Source: Nemertoderma westbladi
Lineage: Eukaryota; Xenacoelomorpha; Nemertodermatida; Nemertodermatidae
Length of the DNA: 64,000 nt
Assembly: GCA_032718475.1 (NCBI GenBank)
Contig: JAUCBJ010001693.1
Coordinates: 1 to 64,000 of the forward strand
Direction of reading: 5' to 3'
A program made the translations under genes and the position numbers. The notes beneath the pieces were generated by a model. That model was not told where the DNA came from, did no database searches, and worked only from the letters and a program-made list of their open reading frames with translations. Shown here piece by piece: positions 1 to 10,620 of this stretch. The first letter of the stretch is position 1, and each line of letters opens with the position of its first letter.

Positions 1-114
1 CGCAACCATTACCGACGTATCAACACCGACTCCGTCCTCATCAATCTCCACCACCCTCCCCTCAACAAAATCACACCGGCCATGTGACTCGATCCTAGTT
101 TGAACATTTGTTTT

Positions 115-625
115 TACGGTGTTATGTTTTATAATTAATTAAATTTTGCTGCAATATTAAGGAACCCCTGAAATTCCTACCAGTGACCCTAAACCATTTT
201 GGTGCATCTGCCGTATATACAGTACATAGTTTAATTATCTCACAAAATCATTTACAGTTTTACGGTGCTATTTTTAATATTTTATGAAATTTTGCTGCAA
301 TAATTAATTCATATCCCCGCAAGTTCCTACCAGAGACCCCTAACCACTTTGGTGCATCTGCCGTATACATGGTACATAGTTTAATTATCTCTCAAAATCA
401 TTTACAGTTTCACGAGACCCTAAACCATTTTGGCGCATCTTTCATACAGTACATAGGCCTACTTTAATTATCTCACAAAATCATTTACAGTTTTATTGTA
501 CTTTTTAATACTTTTACCACAGACCCCAAACCACTTTGGTCCATATGACGTATATGCGGTACACAGTTTTATTACCTCACAGTTTTATGGTGCTATTTTA
601 TTTTAATTTTTGCTGCAATAATTAT
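115..625. repeat. Degenerate tandem repeat, about four copies
   Basis: Four imperfect copies of a roughly 100-140 bp unit follow one another. Each holds a core reading approximately GACCCTAAACCATTTTGG, then GTGCATCTGCCGTATA, a GGTACATAGTTTAATTA-like stretch and CACAAAATCATTTACAG. Two copies end in a TTTGCTGCAATAATTA-like tail. Copies differ by substitutions and small deletions, so the array is old. No coding potential is seen. Confidence 0.7.
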
Positions 626-1210
626 TTATACCTACCATTCTAAAAACATCTAACAAAGAAACCCACCACCCCCCCCCCCCCCCCCCAAACCCCCCTCTCA
701 AACCTGCTGAAATATTCCTCCTTATTTTCTCGAGACTCAAACCTTGTCCTAAAAATACTTTCCGCCAACTACGCCCATTCTCGGACTACCCACAACAAAG
801 CCCAACGTAGCCATTTTTATTCATACTGTATCTACGTGCCCCTTGATACTAAATTATACAGTAACACAGCCCTAAGTAACCCCTAGCCTGAAACCGGTAG
901 CTCCCCACAACCAGTTAACAGCCTGCCTGCCGCAGACTCATACCCCCTACAACCCTAGGTAGTTACCGTCAGCTACAGTACTTGCATACTTTGGCAACCT
1001 ACCTACCTAACATACCTAAACGACACATGTCCCCCCTCCCCGCCAGACCCACTTTAATTTTAATTGTACCACCCTTACTTAATTAAATAGACATACAGTA
1101 GGACCGCATGTCATTGTGTTTCCTTATAGTTATAATGATAATGTACGCGTTCTACCTAGCCAGTCATTCTGTTTTTATATAAATTGTTTTTAATGTTCAT
1201 TTTATCATAA
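626..1210. other. Non-coding stretch with poly-C tract
   Basis: I see no gene here. There is an 18-base C run at 669-686 and otherwise AT-rich unique-looking sequence with scattered CCTACC and TACAGTA motifs. Confidence 0.6.
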
Positions 1211-1215
1211 ATAAA

Positions 1216-1258
1216 TACCGCTGAGGACACCCGCAACGGGCGAAATGCGCATACGGTA
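1216..1258 (+). ncRNA. Hammerhead-ribozyme-like motif (type I, minimal stem III), candidate
   Basis: The sequence can be read as a hammerhead core. Stem I is TACCG (1216-1220) with CGGTA (1254-1258). Then come CTGAGGA (1221-1227, CUGANGA), stem II CCCG-CAA-CGGG (1230-1240) and GAAA (1242-1245). A two-base-pair stem III closes on the loop GCGC, and the conserved U and H lie at 1252-1253. Minimal type-I hammerheads with tiny stem III are known in Penelope-like retroelements. Against it, C1228 and A1229 face only C1241, so the first stem II pair is not canonical. No Penelope ORF is nearby. Confidence 0.35.
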
Positions 1259-1383
1259 AATTAACTTTTTTATTATTTATAACCGTGGTTAGACCCTCAA
1301 CAACCCTACTATCTCTCCGCCTGGAGACATTTTCGATTAACTTTACATTTTACTGATAGAAGTTAAGTCAAATCCCCCGATGC

Positions 1384-1632
1384 CCCAGTCAGCTTAGTTG
1401 TTCACGTGCTGCTCGAAGTCCCAGACTAGTTAACCAGTTAGCTTAGTTGTTTACGTGCTGCTCGAAGTCCTAGACTAGTTAACAATCCGCAGTCCGACTA
1501 GTTGTTCACGTGCTGCTCGAAGCCCCAGACTAGTTAACCAGTCAGCTTAGTTGTTCACGTGCTGCTCGAAGCCCCAGACTAGTTAATCAGTCAGCTTATT
1601 TGTGTACGTGCTGCTCGAAGTCCCAGAATAGA
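1384..1632. repeat. 49-bp tandem repeat, five copies
   Basis: Five consecutive copies of a unit of about 49 bp, each carrying CACGTGCTGCTCGAAG followed by CCCAGACTAGTTAA. The third copy is slightly rearranged. CACGTG is an E-box palindrome, but nothing nearby suggests it is used. Confidence 0.85.
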
Positions 1633-1639
1633 TAAAACA

Positions 1640-2088
1640 ACAACAATAACGGATGAGTGAGTTAAACCGATAAGAAATAATTTATTCTGATTCAATGAAT
1701 TACATTTAGTCTTACTCTATTCATGTAGGGTTTTCAATGTTAAAACAGATTTGAATTTACCGCCAAAATATAGGTGGCAGATCTGATCTGCCACCCTTTT
1801 TAGTACAGTACTGCAGTAGTACAAAAGTAGTAACTTAGTAACTGAAGCAGAAGTAACTGAAGTAAGTAGTAACTGAAAGTAGTACTTTCAATCATTTGAA
1901 TTTCCCGCGCTATGAAGCAGGGTGGCACCTTTTAGGGACTTGTTTGCCAATTGCTAATGTCTGAATGTTTACCAGCGTAGGCCATACCACAGTTATGTAC
2001 GGGTACGGTTGACGGTATTAGGCCTATCTTACAGTCTTAAATGCAGAAATGCAAATGTGTTGTAAAATCTTACCGTAGCTGGGTGCAT
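1640..2088. other. Non-coding stretch
   Basis: No gene seen. Short AGTA/GTAACTGA-rich low-complexity sequence at about 1800-1890 lies between the 49-bp repeat and the long-TIR element. Confidence 0.5.
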
Positions 2089-2089
2089 G

Positions 2090-3853
2090 TAAAGAGCGGA
2101 CTGCGGACTGCGGACTACGGACTGCGGATTGTCAATTAAAAGCCCAAATATGCGCGGTCAATTTGAATTTTAGCATTATAATGTAAGAATCCGCTCTTTG
2201 TTGTCTGGACAAACGGCGGACTGAAGCCAGAAAATTGTAACCTGATTGGCTCAATCATTTACATAGGCCCAAAGGGAACTTTCCTGAATCCTCTTATTGG
2301 CTTAAATGTTTTCATTGTGACACAGAGATGGAAACCTATTATTTTGAAAACCTATTATGTAGGCAGTAGGAAGAACTCTTGAACTTTCAATAAAATCTCT
2401 CAGGTTAAGGCCGGTTCACTCTTTTAAGCATGATTCATTCGTAATTATACTTTGGATGAAGACTTTGGGACTACCAGACTACTGTAGTATGTACTTCTGC
2501 TGCCGAAGCAGAGTTATGCTTATTGCTTAAAGGTGTGAACCGCGACCTTATAAGATATTCCTTGTTTGCTTGTTACTTAAATTAAAAGTTTTTACGTTGG
2601 GGTCGTCCAAAAAAAAGGGGGGGGGGGGGGGGGGTGGGGGGAGGTTGGCTTGTACTGCCACTATTATGTCTCTGTTAGTTGAAACAAAATTGGAACATAA
2701 TTGAAACATATTAGTCGTACATAGTTGTGAAACATTATTTTTCCAAGATTAACCGACTTATTAGCGTTCAAACATTTCCGACGATGACAACGACAGACGG
2801 GTCCACCACTTATACACATATGCTAAGGCTCACCTGGACTTACGTTGCTCGCCCCACAGTTAATCGCCCATGTGAAGAATACCAGGATTTCACTTTTCGG
2901 TCGACTTTTTATTGGAATTTTATATATGAAGATTATTTTTTTTTTTAATTTATCTTTATTAAATGTTTTATATCGCTTATTTCTGTCTTATAACCTGTAC
3001 ACATACTAATTCGTTTATTGTTTTGGTTAGATTCAGCCCTTCTGTAACCTGTATATTTGGTGAAAACCTGGTATTCTTCACATGGGGGTAACTGCAAAGT
3101 GAAATATAACGGCAGAAAGTCTGGTATACTTCACATGGGCCCAGTTAATCGTATGTCAGTGTCAGATATGTATGATATCACAGCCCACACTAAAAAAGCA
3201 TTAAAAAAAGCACTAGCCGATCAGGTGTTCGTGGTTTTCATTTTAAGGCTGTCATAAAAATTTGGACAGAATTAAATGCCAGTACAGCAGTAATTAGATG
3301 CGTCCTATTGGATGCTATTTATAGATCCACACCCCTTTCCTTTGCCCCTGTTCCCCCTTTTCTTACGCTCTCTTACCCCCAGCACAGAGAAGATCTTCCC
3401 CCAGCTCCTGCGCTTAGGATGTCCGAATATTCGCTCTTTTATATTTGCGAACTGTGACATAAACTCTAAAGGCAGGATGTATATAAAAATATTTATTGAA
3501 ATAAATAATCTGAAAATCCGTAGAATGTTGATTATATAGTAGGCCCTTAATCAACAGTCCACGTAATTACTGTATAGGATAGTTATTTCCTGTATTACAG
3601 TGTTGCACAATGGTAAACATTTGAAAGCCAAATGGGATGATTCATTCTTTAAGTTCCCTTTCAGCTTCAGCCTATGTACATGATTGAGCCAATCAGGTTA
3701 CAATTTACCGGCTTCAGTCCGCCATTTGTCCAGACAACAAAGAGCGGATTCTTAGTTTGGAAGTCGATAATTCAAATTGACCGCGCGTATTTTGGCAATC
3801 CCCAGTCCGTAGTCCGCCAGTCCGCAGTCCGCTCTTTACATGCACCCACCGTA
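2090..3853. mobile_element. Foldback-type element with about 250-bp terminal inverted repeats
   Basis: The left arm (about 2090-2340) is the reverse complement of the right arm (about 3595-3853). Outer ends read GGTGCATGTAAAGAGCGGAC, followed by tandem CGGACTG copies. The arms continue through a shared block with GTAACCTGATTGGCTCAATCA. A second inner inverted pair (about 2855-2900 and 3063-3105) carries CCATGTGAAGAATACCAGG. The interior has a G-run near 2619-2636 and only short ORFs, none resembling a transposase. It is best read as a non-autonomous foldback or MITE-like element. I could not fix a target-site duplication. Confidence 0.75.
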
Positions 3854-3905
3854 GCTAACGCATAACGGTGTCGTTGGTGTCAGACATCCAGTAGTGCCAG
3901 AAACC

Positions 3906-3947
3906 ATTACCGGTACGGTACACAGTACCGGTACCGGTACCGGTAGA
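3906..3947. repeat. ACCGGT microsatellite
   Basis: A short run of overlapping ACCGGTAC repeats (palindromic ACCGGT) lies just upstream of the zinc-knuckle ORF. The same hexamer recurs throughout the non-coding parts of the window. Confidence 0.8.
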
Positions 3948-4066
3948 CCCACATACTGACATAGTGAGATAATACTGTAGTACGCGGACCCGGAATACTG
4001 GAATACAGCAGTACCGGTGCCCTGTACATTACTACATCAGTCGCTGGTCGGGCAATTAACAGATTA

Positions 4067-5134
4067 ATGGAGGGTAATAGGCTTACCGGAGATCGTGGTC
4101 CGACTACGGGTGCCTCTAGAGGGAATGCCGGCACTGTTTCTAAACAACTTGCATCTGGAGTTGTCAAACTAGGGGGAGATGTAGACGGTTATAACAGTGC
4201 CTCGCCGGAGTCGAAACGATTTAAAACAGAAGAAAAAACTGGATTATTTAAAAAACTACCGGTACCATTACCAAAGAACAAAAACAAGAAGTTGGAAAAA
4301 ACAATTCCGAATCCTGATAGCAGGAAGACAATAATGAAGTGTTTGAAAGAAATTCGAGAGTTGCAGGAAAGTTCAGTAACTTATAGAGAGATGGTCATCA
4401 AAACATTTTTGAAAGATACCTCCACTCTAAAGATTGGCAAATGTTGTGATGTATGTGGAAGGGTATTCGGTAAATGTGAGAGATTGAAAATGGGAACCCA
4501 GGATATTTCTGGTTGCACTCGTGTTCAAAACGGGATTGACATACTATGCGTGTGGTGCGAGTCAACTAGACATATGATCGCTGTGTGCCCGGATCTTTGT
4601 AAAGCTTGCTGGACGTGCGGATTACGTGGGCACGGAAGCCTTCCCGGAAAAAATAAAAAATGTTGGAAGGAGTTCTCTATTGCCGAGCAAATTCGGCTGT
4701 ACGACCGACTAGAAAGCTACGCTGAAGATCATGTTTCGCTAGAGAATCGCATGGGATATGCGGGGCCCGGATACGGCGGGAGAAGTGAGGCTAATCGGAA
4801 AATGCGGAACGGGTTATTTTCTTTCCCAGTAGATATTCTTCATAAAAATCAGATTAATACGGAGTCGTATAACTTTACTTACAAACATCTGAAGGACAAG
4901 GCCAGGCATCCTGAAGTTGGTCCCCTTAAAGTGCAGGAATGGCTTCTACAGTACAGTCCAGATGAACCCGAGCAGGCTAACTGGCTGTTCGATGACACAG
5001 CTACCAACCCATATGATGCCAATGATACCGACTCGAGTTTAATCACCAAACTAGTGACTAGACTAATGACTAAGGCCACCAGTAGTGGGTTTGATCACCG
5101 CGCCGGTTTATTTGTTAAAAGTATAGTTTTATAA
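4067..5134 (+). CDS. Zinc-knuckle protein of unrecognised family (355 aa)
   Basis: Intact single-exon ORF from ATG; I do not recognise a named family. Residues 1-85 are low-complexity and basic, with a patch rich in K, P and N around 60-85. A cysteine/histidine region spans about 125-195. It has a CxxC near 126-130, then CVWC-x4-H-x4-C (about 162-175), a CCHC zinc-knuckle pattern, then CWTC-x4-H-x9-C (about 181-200). The remainder (200-355) has no motif I can name and no membrane segment or signal peptide. The 3' ORF of the LTR element at 60819-62277 has the same order of motifs, including CxYC, H, AVCP, W and C, then a Gly/Tyr-rich stretch and an FSFP/YAFHP-like motif. Nucleic-acid binding is an inference from the knuckles. 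It may be a retroelement-derived or domesticated ORF. No LTRs flank it. Confidence 0.6.
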   Translation: MEGNRLTGDRGPTTGASRGNAGTVSKQLASGVVKLGGDVDGYNSASPESKRFKTEEKTGLFKKLPVPLPKNKNKKLEKTIPNPDSRKTIMKCLKEIRELQESSVTYREMVIKTFLKDTSTLKIGKCCDVCGRVFGKCERLKMGTQDISGCTRVQNGIDILCVWCESTRHMIAVCPDLCKACWTCGLRGHGSLPGKNKKCWKEFSIAEQIRLYDRLESYAEDHVSLENRMGYAGPGYGGRSEANRKMRNGLFSFPVDILHKNQINTESYNFTYKHLKDKARHPEVGPLKVQEWLLQYSPDEPEQANWLFDDTATNPYDANDTDSSLITKLVTRLMTKATSSGFDHRAGLFVKSIVL

Positions 5135-5849
5135 TTTAACTTTTTTTGTTATAAATATTAACGTCTTATCTACATTTTTTCATTTTCTCACAGATTTATA
5201 AGAGAGAAATAAAGATAAAAGATACAATATGCATATTTGTATGTTATTCGTATTTATCTATTAATTGCAAATCCATCCAGTCCCTTAGATATTAGTTAGA
5301 GAGTACAGATGTTATTATTTTTCAATTGTATAATTTTTTAACTACTTACTTCATGGCGAATATAAATCCATCACGTATATGTTATTAGTCGATTATAGTT
5401 TGCATAATACTGTGTGTATATATATAAATGTGTATGTATATAATTGTATTCGAACCAGTATTATTATTATTATTATTAGGGTCGCGTGAATGGATTTTGC
5501 TCAAATTACTTGCAAACCTTTTCTACTTCGATGCTCTTTGAAAACATAAAATAAAATTCCACCAAAAATATGTTAAATTTTACTTTTTTCGCCCAGAAAA
5601 AAGGTAAAATAGAAGCAATCGTATGGGTTACTTATTCCCTAGGGAAAAAAAGTACTCATTTTTCTCCCGATTTTGGGGTATATTCGATCGATAAAGTAAC
5701 AATTTAAGAATAAAAAATGTTACTTTGTTTTTGTAAAATAAATAGTTATTATTTTTAAATAGAACATTATTTTAAATCCTTCCATAGAAAATACGTTTAA
5801 ACAATCAACTACATTATTCTCACACCTTTTACATTATTTTCACTGCAAA
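5135..5849. other. AT-rich non-coding stretch after the zinc-knuckle ORF
   Basis: No second gene is seen. An AATAAA at 5206-5211 lies about 70 bases after the stop codon and could be the polyadenylation signal of the upstream ORF. The rest is AT-rich with a short TTA run near 5462. Confidence 0.45.
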
Positions 5850-6240
5850 GTCAGATTGGCCAGGGATATTTACTTAGGCCACTCCAGAGTTTCCAGTAAA
5901 AACCACGCACCTTTACAACGTGGCTTAAATGAAGAAGTTCGTCGTTTGAGAGGAATCCAAAGGTTGAGCATCCGTATGTGGCGGCGGGCATTATTACTAA
6001 AGACCACAGTTTGGATGCGGTTTTCATGGAGACTGTATGTAGATTCACCAAGGGCGCTAGACGCTTACAGGAGGCAATACCGCGCGGGCCTGGGGGTGCG
6101 AATAATGCCCGGATGGCTTATTGGTGGTAGACAATACCACGCCCAGGTAGTTAAATTTATTATCAGATTGTAATTGGTGACTATTGTACATAAGTTTATC
6201 GTCATGGGATAGACGCCGGCCTCTTCCAAAATTTTACGAC
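5850..6240 (-). pseudogene. LINE remnant (RT C-terminal region), same family as the LINE at 47-50 kb
   Basis: Reverse-strand translation matches the C-terminal third of the 1071-aa ORF at 47235-50450. NYLGVV and TTNK-SGHY motifs appear around 6170-6110. A segment around 6030-5870 reads KLWSLVIMPAATYG, then HVVKVRGFYWKLW, where the intact copy reads [14 protein letters not shown] and [13 protein letters not shown]. Frameshifts and stops separate the pieces. It is an old 5'-truncated copy with no function left. Confidence 0.85.
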
Positions 6241-6797
6241 CTTTGTCTTGGTGAGATTAACCTCAAGGTCGTTAACCTTACAGTAAACTTAAAATTCTTC
6301 AAACTTAAACTTAAAAAAAAAATCCTTAATTCTTATTGAATTTAATTAAATATATATGTGCATATGCATGCATACAATATGCATATGCACACATATGTAT
6401 ACAAATACATATGCATATAGCTAGACTTTGCTAAAAAAAATAGTTCCAGAACAAGTTTTTCTTATTCTATAACGTTCTTTTAATATTTTGTAAATCTATT
6501 AAAATGTTATAGAACAATAATATTTGTTCTTGAACCTTTTTTTATATTACTTAACATGTTTTAGAACATTTCCAACGAATTAAAAAATTTAAAGTATAAA
6601 TTACAGTATAATTACAAACACAATTAATGAGAAACTAGGCCACCGAACCTGAAAGAGGGAAACTGATAGTTTATATAAGACTAGATTACCGGTAGGATCT
6701 TAGGTAGTACCGTTCTGCCATACATACTTTGAAATAATAATAAGTTGTTAATCCGTTCTTTAACTCCGCATCAACAAACATATAACGTGATTGGTGC
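6241..6797. other. AT-rich non-coding stretch
   Basis: No gene seen. It contains an alternating ATATGCATATG-type low-complexity region at about 6350-6420 and several GTTCTAGAAC-like imperfect inverted motifs at 6440-6570. Confidence 0.5.
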
Positions 6798-7072
6798 TTG
6801 GGATTTCACTTAATAGCAATTAATCGGATTGGTCCATTTGTTATAAATGACAGTGATATCTGCAACGAGTTGCAGGCTCAATACCAGTTTGTTTTCTCAA
6901 ACACGGTTGTGGATTCGAGGTATATAATGTTTAAAATATTCAGTGAATCAATGAGTTCAGGGATCTTCAAAAAACAATTCAAATATGGGATTATAACTCC
7001 AATCTCTAAGAAGGGATTCAACCTTTTAACACGTCCAGTCTCATTAACCTCACACCTATCTAAAATATTAGA
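6798..7072 (+). pseudogene. Dead LINE (jockey/CR1-like) reverse transcriptase, 5' part
   Basis: The translation contains the region before and at the start of the RT palm: INDSDICNELQAQYQFVFS, then ITPISKKG and RPVSLTSHLSKIL. These are the stereotyped motifs of jockey/CR1-type RTs. The reading is cut at 7072 by insertion of another LINE. It resumes at 8168 after a repeat of the 11-bp target AAAATATTAGA. No active product is expected. Confidence 0.85.
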
Positions 7073-8167
7073 TCATTATATGGGATTCCTGATGAAATTA
7101 TTGCAGCAATCAGATCAGTATACGATGGTTCGACAACATTTGTGTCTACTGTTGACGGTGACACAGAACCATTTGAAGTGTTATGGGGCGTCCTCCAAGG
7201 AGACACACTTGCACCATTCTTGTTCATTATTGTGGTTGACTATGTTCTACGCATGTCCTTAGATCATCATAATGATGATGGGGTGATGATAACTCCACCT
7301 ACTGGATCCAGAAGTCGAGGAAATCCTGCCAAGTACCTAACTGATCTAGACTTTGCTGATGACTTAGGAGTACTCTCAGAATCATTAGAGGGAGCCCAAC
7401 GGCTCCTCAGCTCATTAGAACATGCTGCTTCTAGTGTTGGTCTTTTTATTAACTCCAGAAAGACCAAAATTCTGACAGTTAACTTTGAAAGTCCTCAGCA
7501 AGTCTCTGATCGGATGAGCATAAGCTCAAAGGATGGTATGCTTGAGCATGTGGACGACTTCTGTTACCTGGGATCATGGATCCGGAAGTCAGGTGAGGAC
7601 CTTCGAATATGTAAGGGAAAGGAATGGGCAGCCTTGAATAGGCTTTCCAGGATTTGGAAGTCACCGAGAATTAATCGGAAACTTAAGGTCCGATTATTTA
7701 GAGCAGCAGTAGTTCCAGTACTCCTCTATGGGAGTCCATGCTGGGCTCTAACTGCTGAGGACACCAAATCTCTGGATGGCACATTCACAAGAATGCTACG
7801 CCGGGTTCATTGTGTCAAGTACAATGCACACATCTCCAACCAGACACTATATAACATTGAAGGTGTCTCATTGGTTCCCCCAAGCTTGACACTAGAACAA
7901 AATCGCCTCCGCTTTGCAGGACATTGCTTTCGCCGTGAGGACCAGCCAGTGCATAATCTTGTACTTTGGCAGCCTCATGGAGTGATTAAGCATGGTGGAC
8001 AGCCCATGACTTTCTTGAGACGCATCTTAAAGGACGCTGGCCTTAAAGATGCGGATGATCTAGCAAATGTCATGGGTGATAGGGAGTTGTGGCGGTGCAA
8101 TTTTGTTGACAAGCCGGCACAGCATTCTTAAAAATGCAGCTGCAATGCAGCATGCCGATCCTAGTAG
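7073..8167 (+). mobile_element. 5'-truncated LINE (RTE/BovB-like RT) nested in the older LINE
   Basis: An ORF of 329 aa (7142-8131, in frame from about 7080) holds late RT motifs: GVLQGDTLAPFLFIIVVDYV, then DLDFADDLGVLSES (the catalytic FADD form of YADD), KTKILTVN and FCYLGSWI. A C-terminal region with LRFAGHC and WRCNFVD follows, typical of RTE-like elements. The endonuclease and first RT motifs are missing, as expected for 5' truncation during target-primed reverse transcription. The insert is bounded by the 11-bp direct repeat AAAATATTAGA (7062-7072 and 8168-8178). Confidence 0.85.
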
Positions 8168-8480
8168 AAAATATTAGAACGAATAATTAATTAGGGACGG
8201 TTTGGTCGATTATTTAGAGTCCAATAGCCTACTAAATTTATTCCAGCACGGTTTTCAACGGGGCAGATCGTGTCTCTCTCAGCTACTCGTCCAGTATAGT
8301 CACATATTAGCCCTTTTATCAACAGGTGACGGGACAGATATTATCTATCTTGACTTCGCCAAGGCCTTCGACAAAGTGGGCCATGGTAACTTGCTCAACA
8401 AAGTTGGCAGTCTTGGTATATGAGGTTACCTGGGCTGCTGGATACCAGACTTTCTCTCCAACAGGTTCCAACAAGTATCA
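8168..8480 (+). pseudogene. Dead LINE (jockey/CR1-like) reverse transcriptase, 3' continuation
   Basis: This continues the RT interrupted at 7072. It reads LERII, then after a one-base frame change VDYLES, then QHGFQRGRSCLSQLL and DIIYLDFAKAFDKVGHGNLL (RT palm with the first catalytic Asp). It decays after about 8430 (stop and frameshifts; a fragment resembling the next RT block follows). The match to the standard order of RT motifs supports the nested-insertion reading. Confidence 0.85.
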
Positions 8481-10139
8481 GTTAACGGATTGATCCCGTA
8501 TAATTAATTAGCGTGGTTCCTCAGGGTACAATAAATCCAATAACAATATAATCAATAACCGGTAACTGATTGGTAATCAATTCAAACCCTCTCTATGAAT
8601 GATATGGCTGTTGTTGTGAGCTACAGTAAGGCTCCCTTTAACCCTATTTGGCCCGGGGGAGTCATTTTATATTTTTTTTGTAATTTATCTGTACCTTCGA
8701 GTCAGATTTGTTTGGAAACCGAGATTTCGTGACGTTTCCTACAATTTATTTGGCTATCCAACAGAGCTAACGCCATTTATATGGCAATGTTAGTTTTCGT
8801 GCTCTGGGCCCTTTCTGGCACCCACCTCCAGTATTTTTCGTGCTAAAATAACAAAAGTTTTCATTGTTCACTAAAATTAATATAATCACGGTAGATAGAG
8901 GTTTTTTTGGATGCTCAAATGCTGGATCACGATTATAAACTCAAATATAACATTAGAGAAAAAATTTGGTCAATTTGAATGTGCCCCCTGGGGCACGAAG
9001 AAAACAAGTAGTGGAAATATGATAATGAAAAATCACCACGAAATCAAATTGATTTTATGACCATATGGGTTTTTGGGATCACTGAAAATTATCGTACCTT
9101 GTTGATTACGGCATTTTTGGATTTGTGTCAAAGTTCGGCACAAAATGGGCCCTGGCACAAATTTGATAATAACGAACCTGCCTATTAATAGGCCAGGGTA
9201 GTTCTTGTCAAGAGTTGAGCCGTTCAAAAACACGATGTGGGTGTGTGTAGGTAGGGGGGGTGTGTGTGTGTGTGTGTATAACCATCCAATATATCAAAAA
9301 CTCAAGCAGGTACGCAAAAATTTAATAACAAACTCTCCATAAATTTTTGTTGCGCACAAGACTGTATATTTTTTGTGGCGTTTCGATCACGGGGTCACTG
9401 AAAAATAGCGGTTTTGAAAATTTAAAGACGGATTTCACCGATTTCAACTCGTCGAGTATGCACCAACTTTTTTGCCTCAGAATCTTTTCAAATATCGCCA
9501 ATCTCGCACAGAACGTCGCCAAAATTTGTTAGTCCTGCAAAAAAACGCACCAATTCGTCTAAAAGAGAAAATTATTGGTTGCAGAATAATATGATTCAAC
9601 TAGAAAAGGGGGCTATGAGGAGACCGTCCATAGACAAACGTAGTGTAGTTGGGTCCCTCCTCATTCATTATCATCAACCTATAAAACATCTGAACGGCCC
9701 AGTGCTTACAATGATATTCCCATATGATTCACTGGGAAGAGCTATTCAGCTGGCGGGGTAATACATTATACAAACTTACAGTTGATGTTTGATTACTGTC
9801 TGGGTTAGAGTGAGATAGTAATAAATTTAGCAAGTAGAACAGTAGTATACCGGTACTTCTCTGCAGTTTGGGCCTATCCACCATTCAATAAATAGTAGTA
9901 GCTTTTTAGGCCCTCATGAGTACCAGCAGCTGGTGTTTCTATCGTTGAGTTGATGGCAATAGGCCTATTCGTGTTTTCATTTTCGCTCACTCAGGGTACT
10001 GGTTTGAGAGGCAGGTTCGTTTAAGGCCAGCTTGCTGGCTTTCTAGTTAAAAATCATTACCAAATCAACAGGAATTTCTGACATTAGGGGTTTTCTTTTC
10101 TGGGATGCTGTTCACGAATAAAAATATACGATCAAAACT
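8481..10139. other. Non-coding stretch with GT microsatellite
   Basis: No gene seen on either strand. A GT/G-rich microsatellite lies at about 9238-9278. Two loosely similar segments around 9060-9100 and 9385-9420 share GGGxTCACTGAAAA-like text. Small open frames on both strands show no motif. Confidence 0.5.
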
Positions 10140-10620
10140 TTGAAAGTTTTTTTCGTCCCACCAGACAAACACCAAAAATGAGTTGCGTTACCACAAATGA
10201 TTTTTAACGATTTGTATAGTGATCAGTGGCCTTGAAACCCCATGTATCTTCATAATTATATACCAAAGCCAAAAATTTAACAGTTTGACATTTTTGCTAC
10301 TCGTACTTTTCGTTCTGGGGCACCAGAATGGCACCAAAAATGATGTTTGCATTTCCAGAAATATTATTACTGTAACTAGTTGTGTCGTGATCAGTGACCT
10401 CGAAAACCCTTTTACCTTCAGAATTATTAAGACAAACACAAAACTTTTTAGTTTGATATTTATGCTTACATTAAGTATTTTTCATTCTGGGAGACCAAAA
10501 TAGCACCAAAATGATGGTTGCATTGCCAGAAAATATTTTTAAAAAGTTTTATCGTGATCAGCGACCTCGAAAACCCTTTTAATACCATCAAAATTGTAAT
10601 TTTTGAGCTTTGATTCCAAA
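10140..10620. repeat. Three diverged tandem copies of a unit of about 167 bp
   Basis: The motif GTGATCAGTGACCTCGAAAA recurs near 10220, 10388 and 10554. Each copy is accompanied by a CACCAAAAATGAT-like and a CATTTCCAGAAATAT-like segment at matching spacing. Copies have diverged by substitutions and small indels. The ORFs here on both strands come from the repeat. Confidence 0.75.

Noticed and set aside
10188-10503. Frames of 83 and 94 codons on opposite strands
   Set aside because: Both come from the diverged 167-bp tandem repeat, and neither has a recognisable domain.
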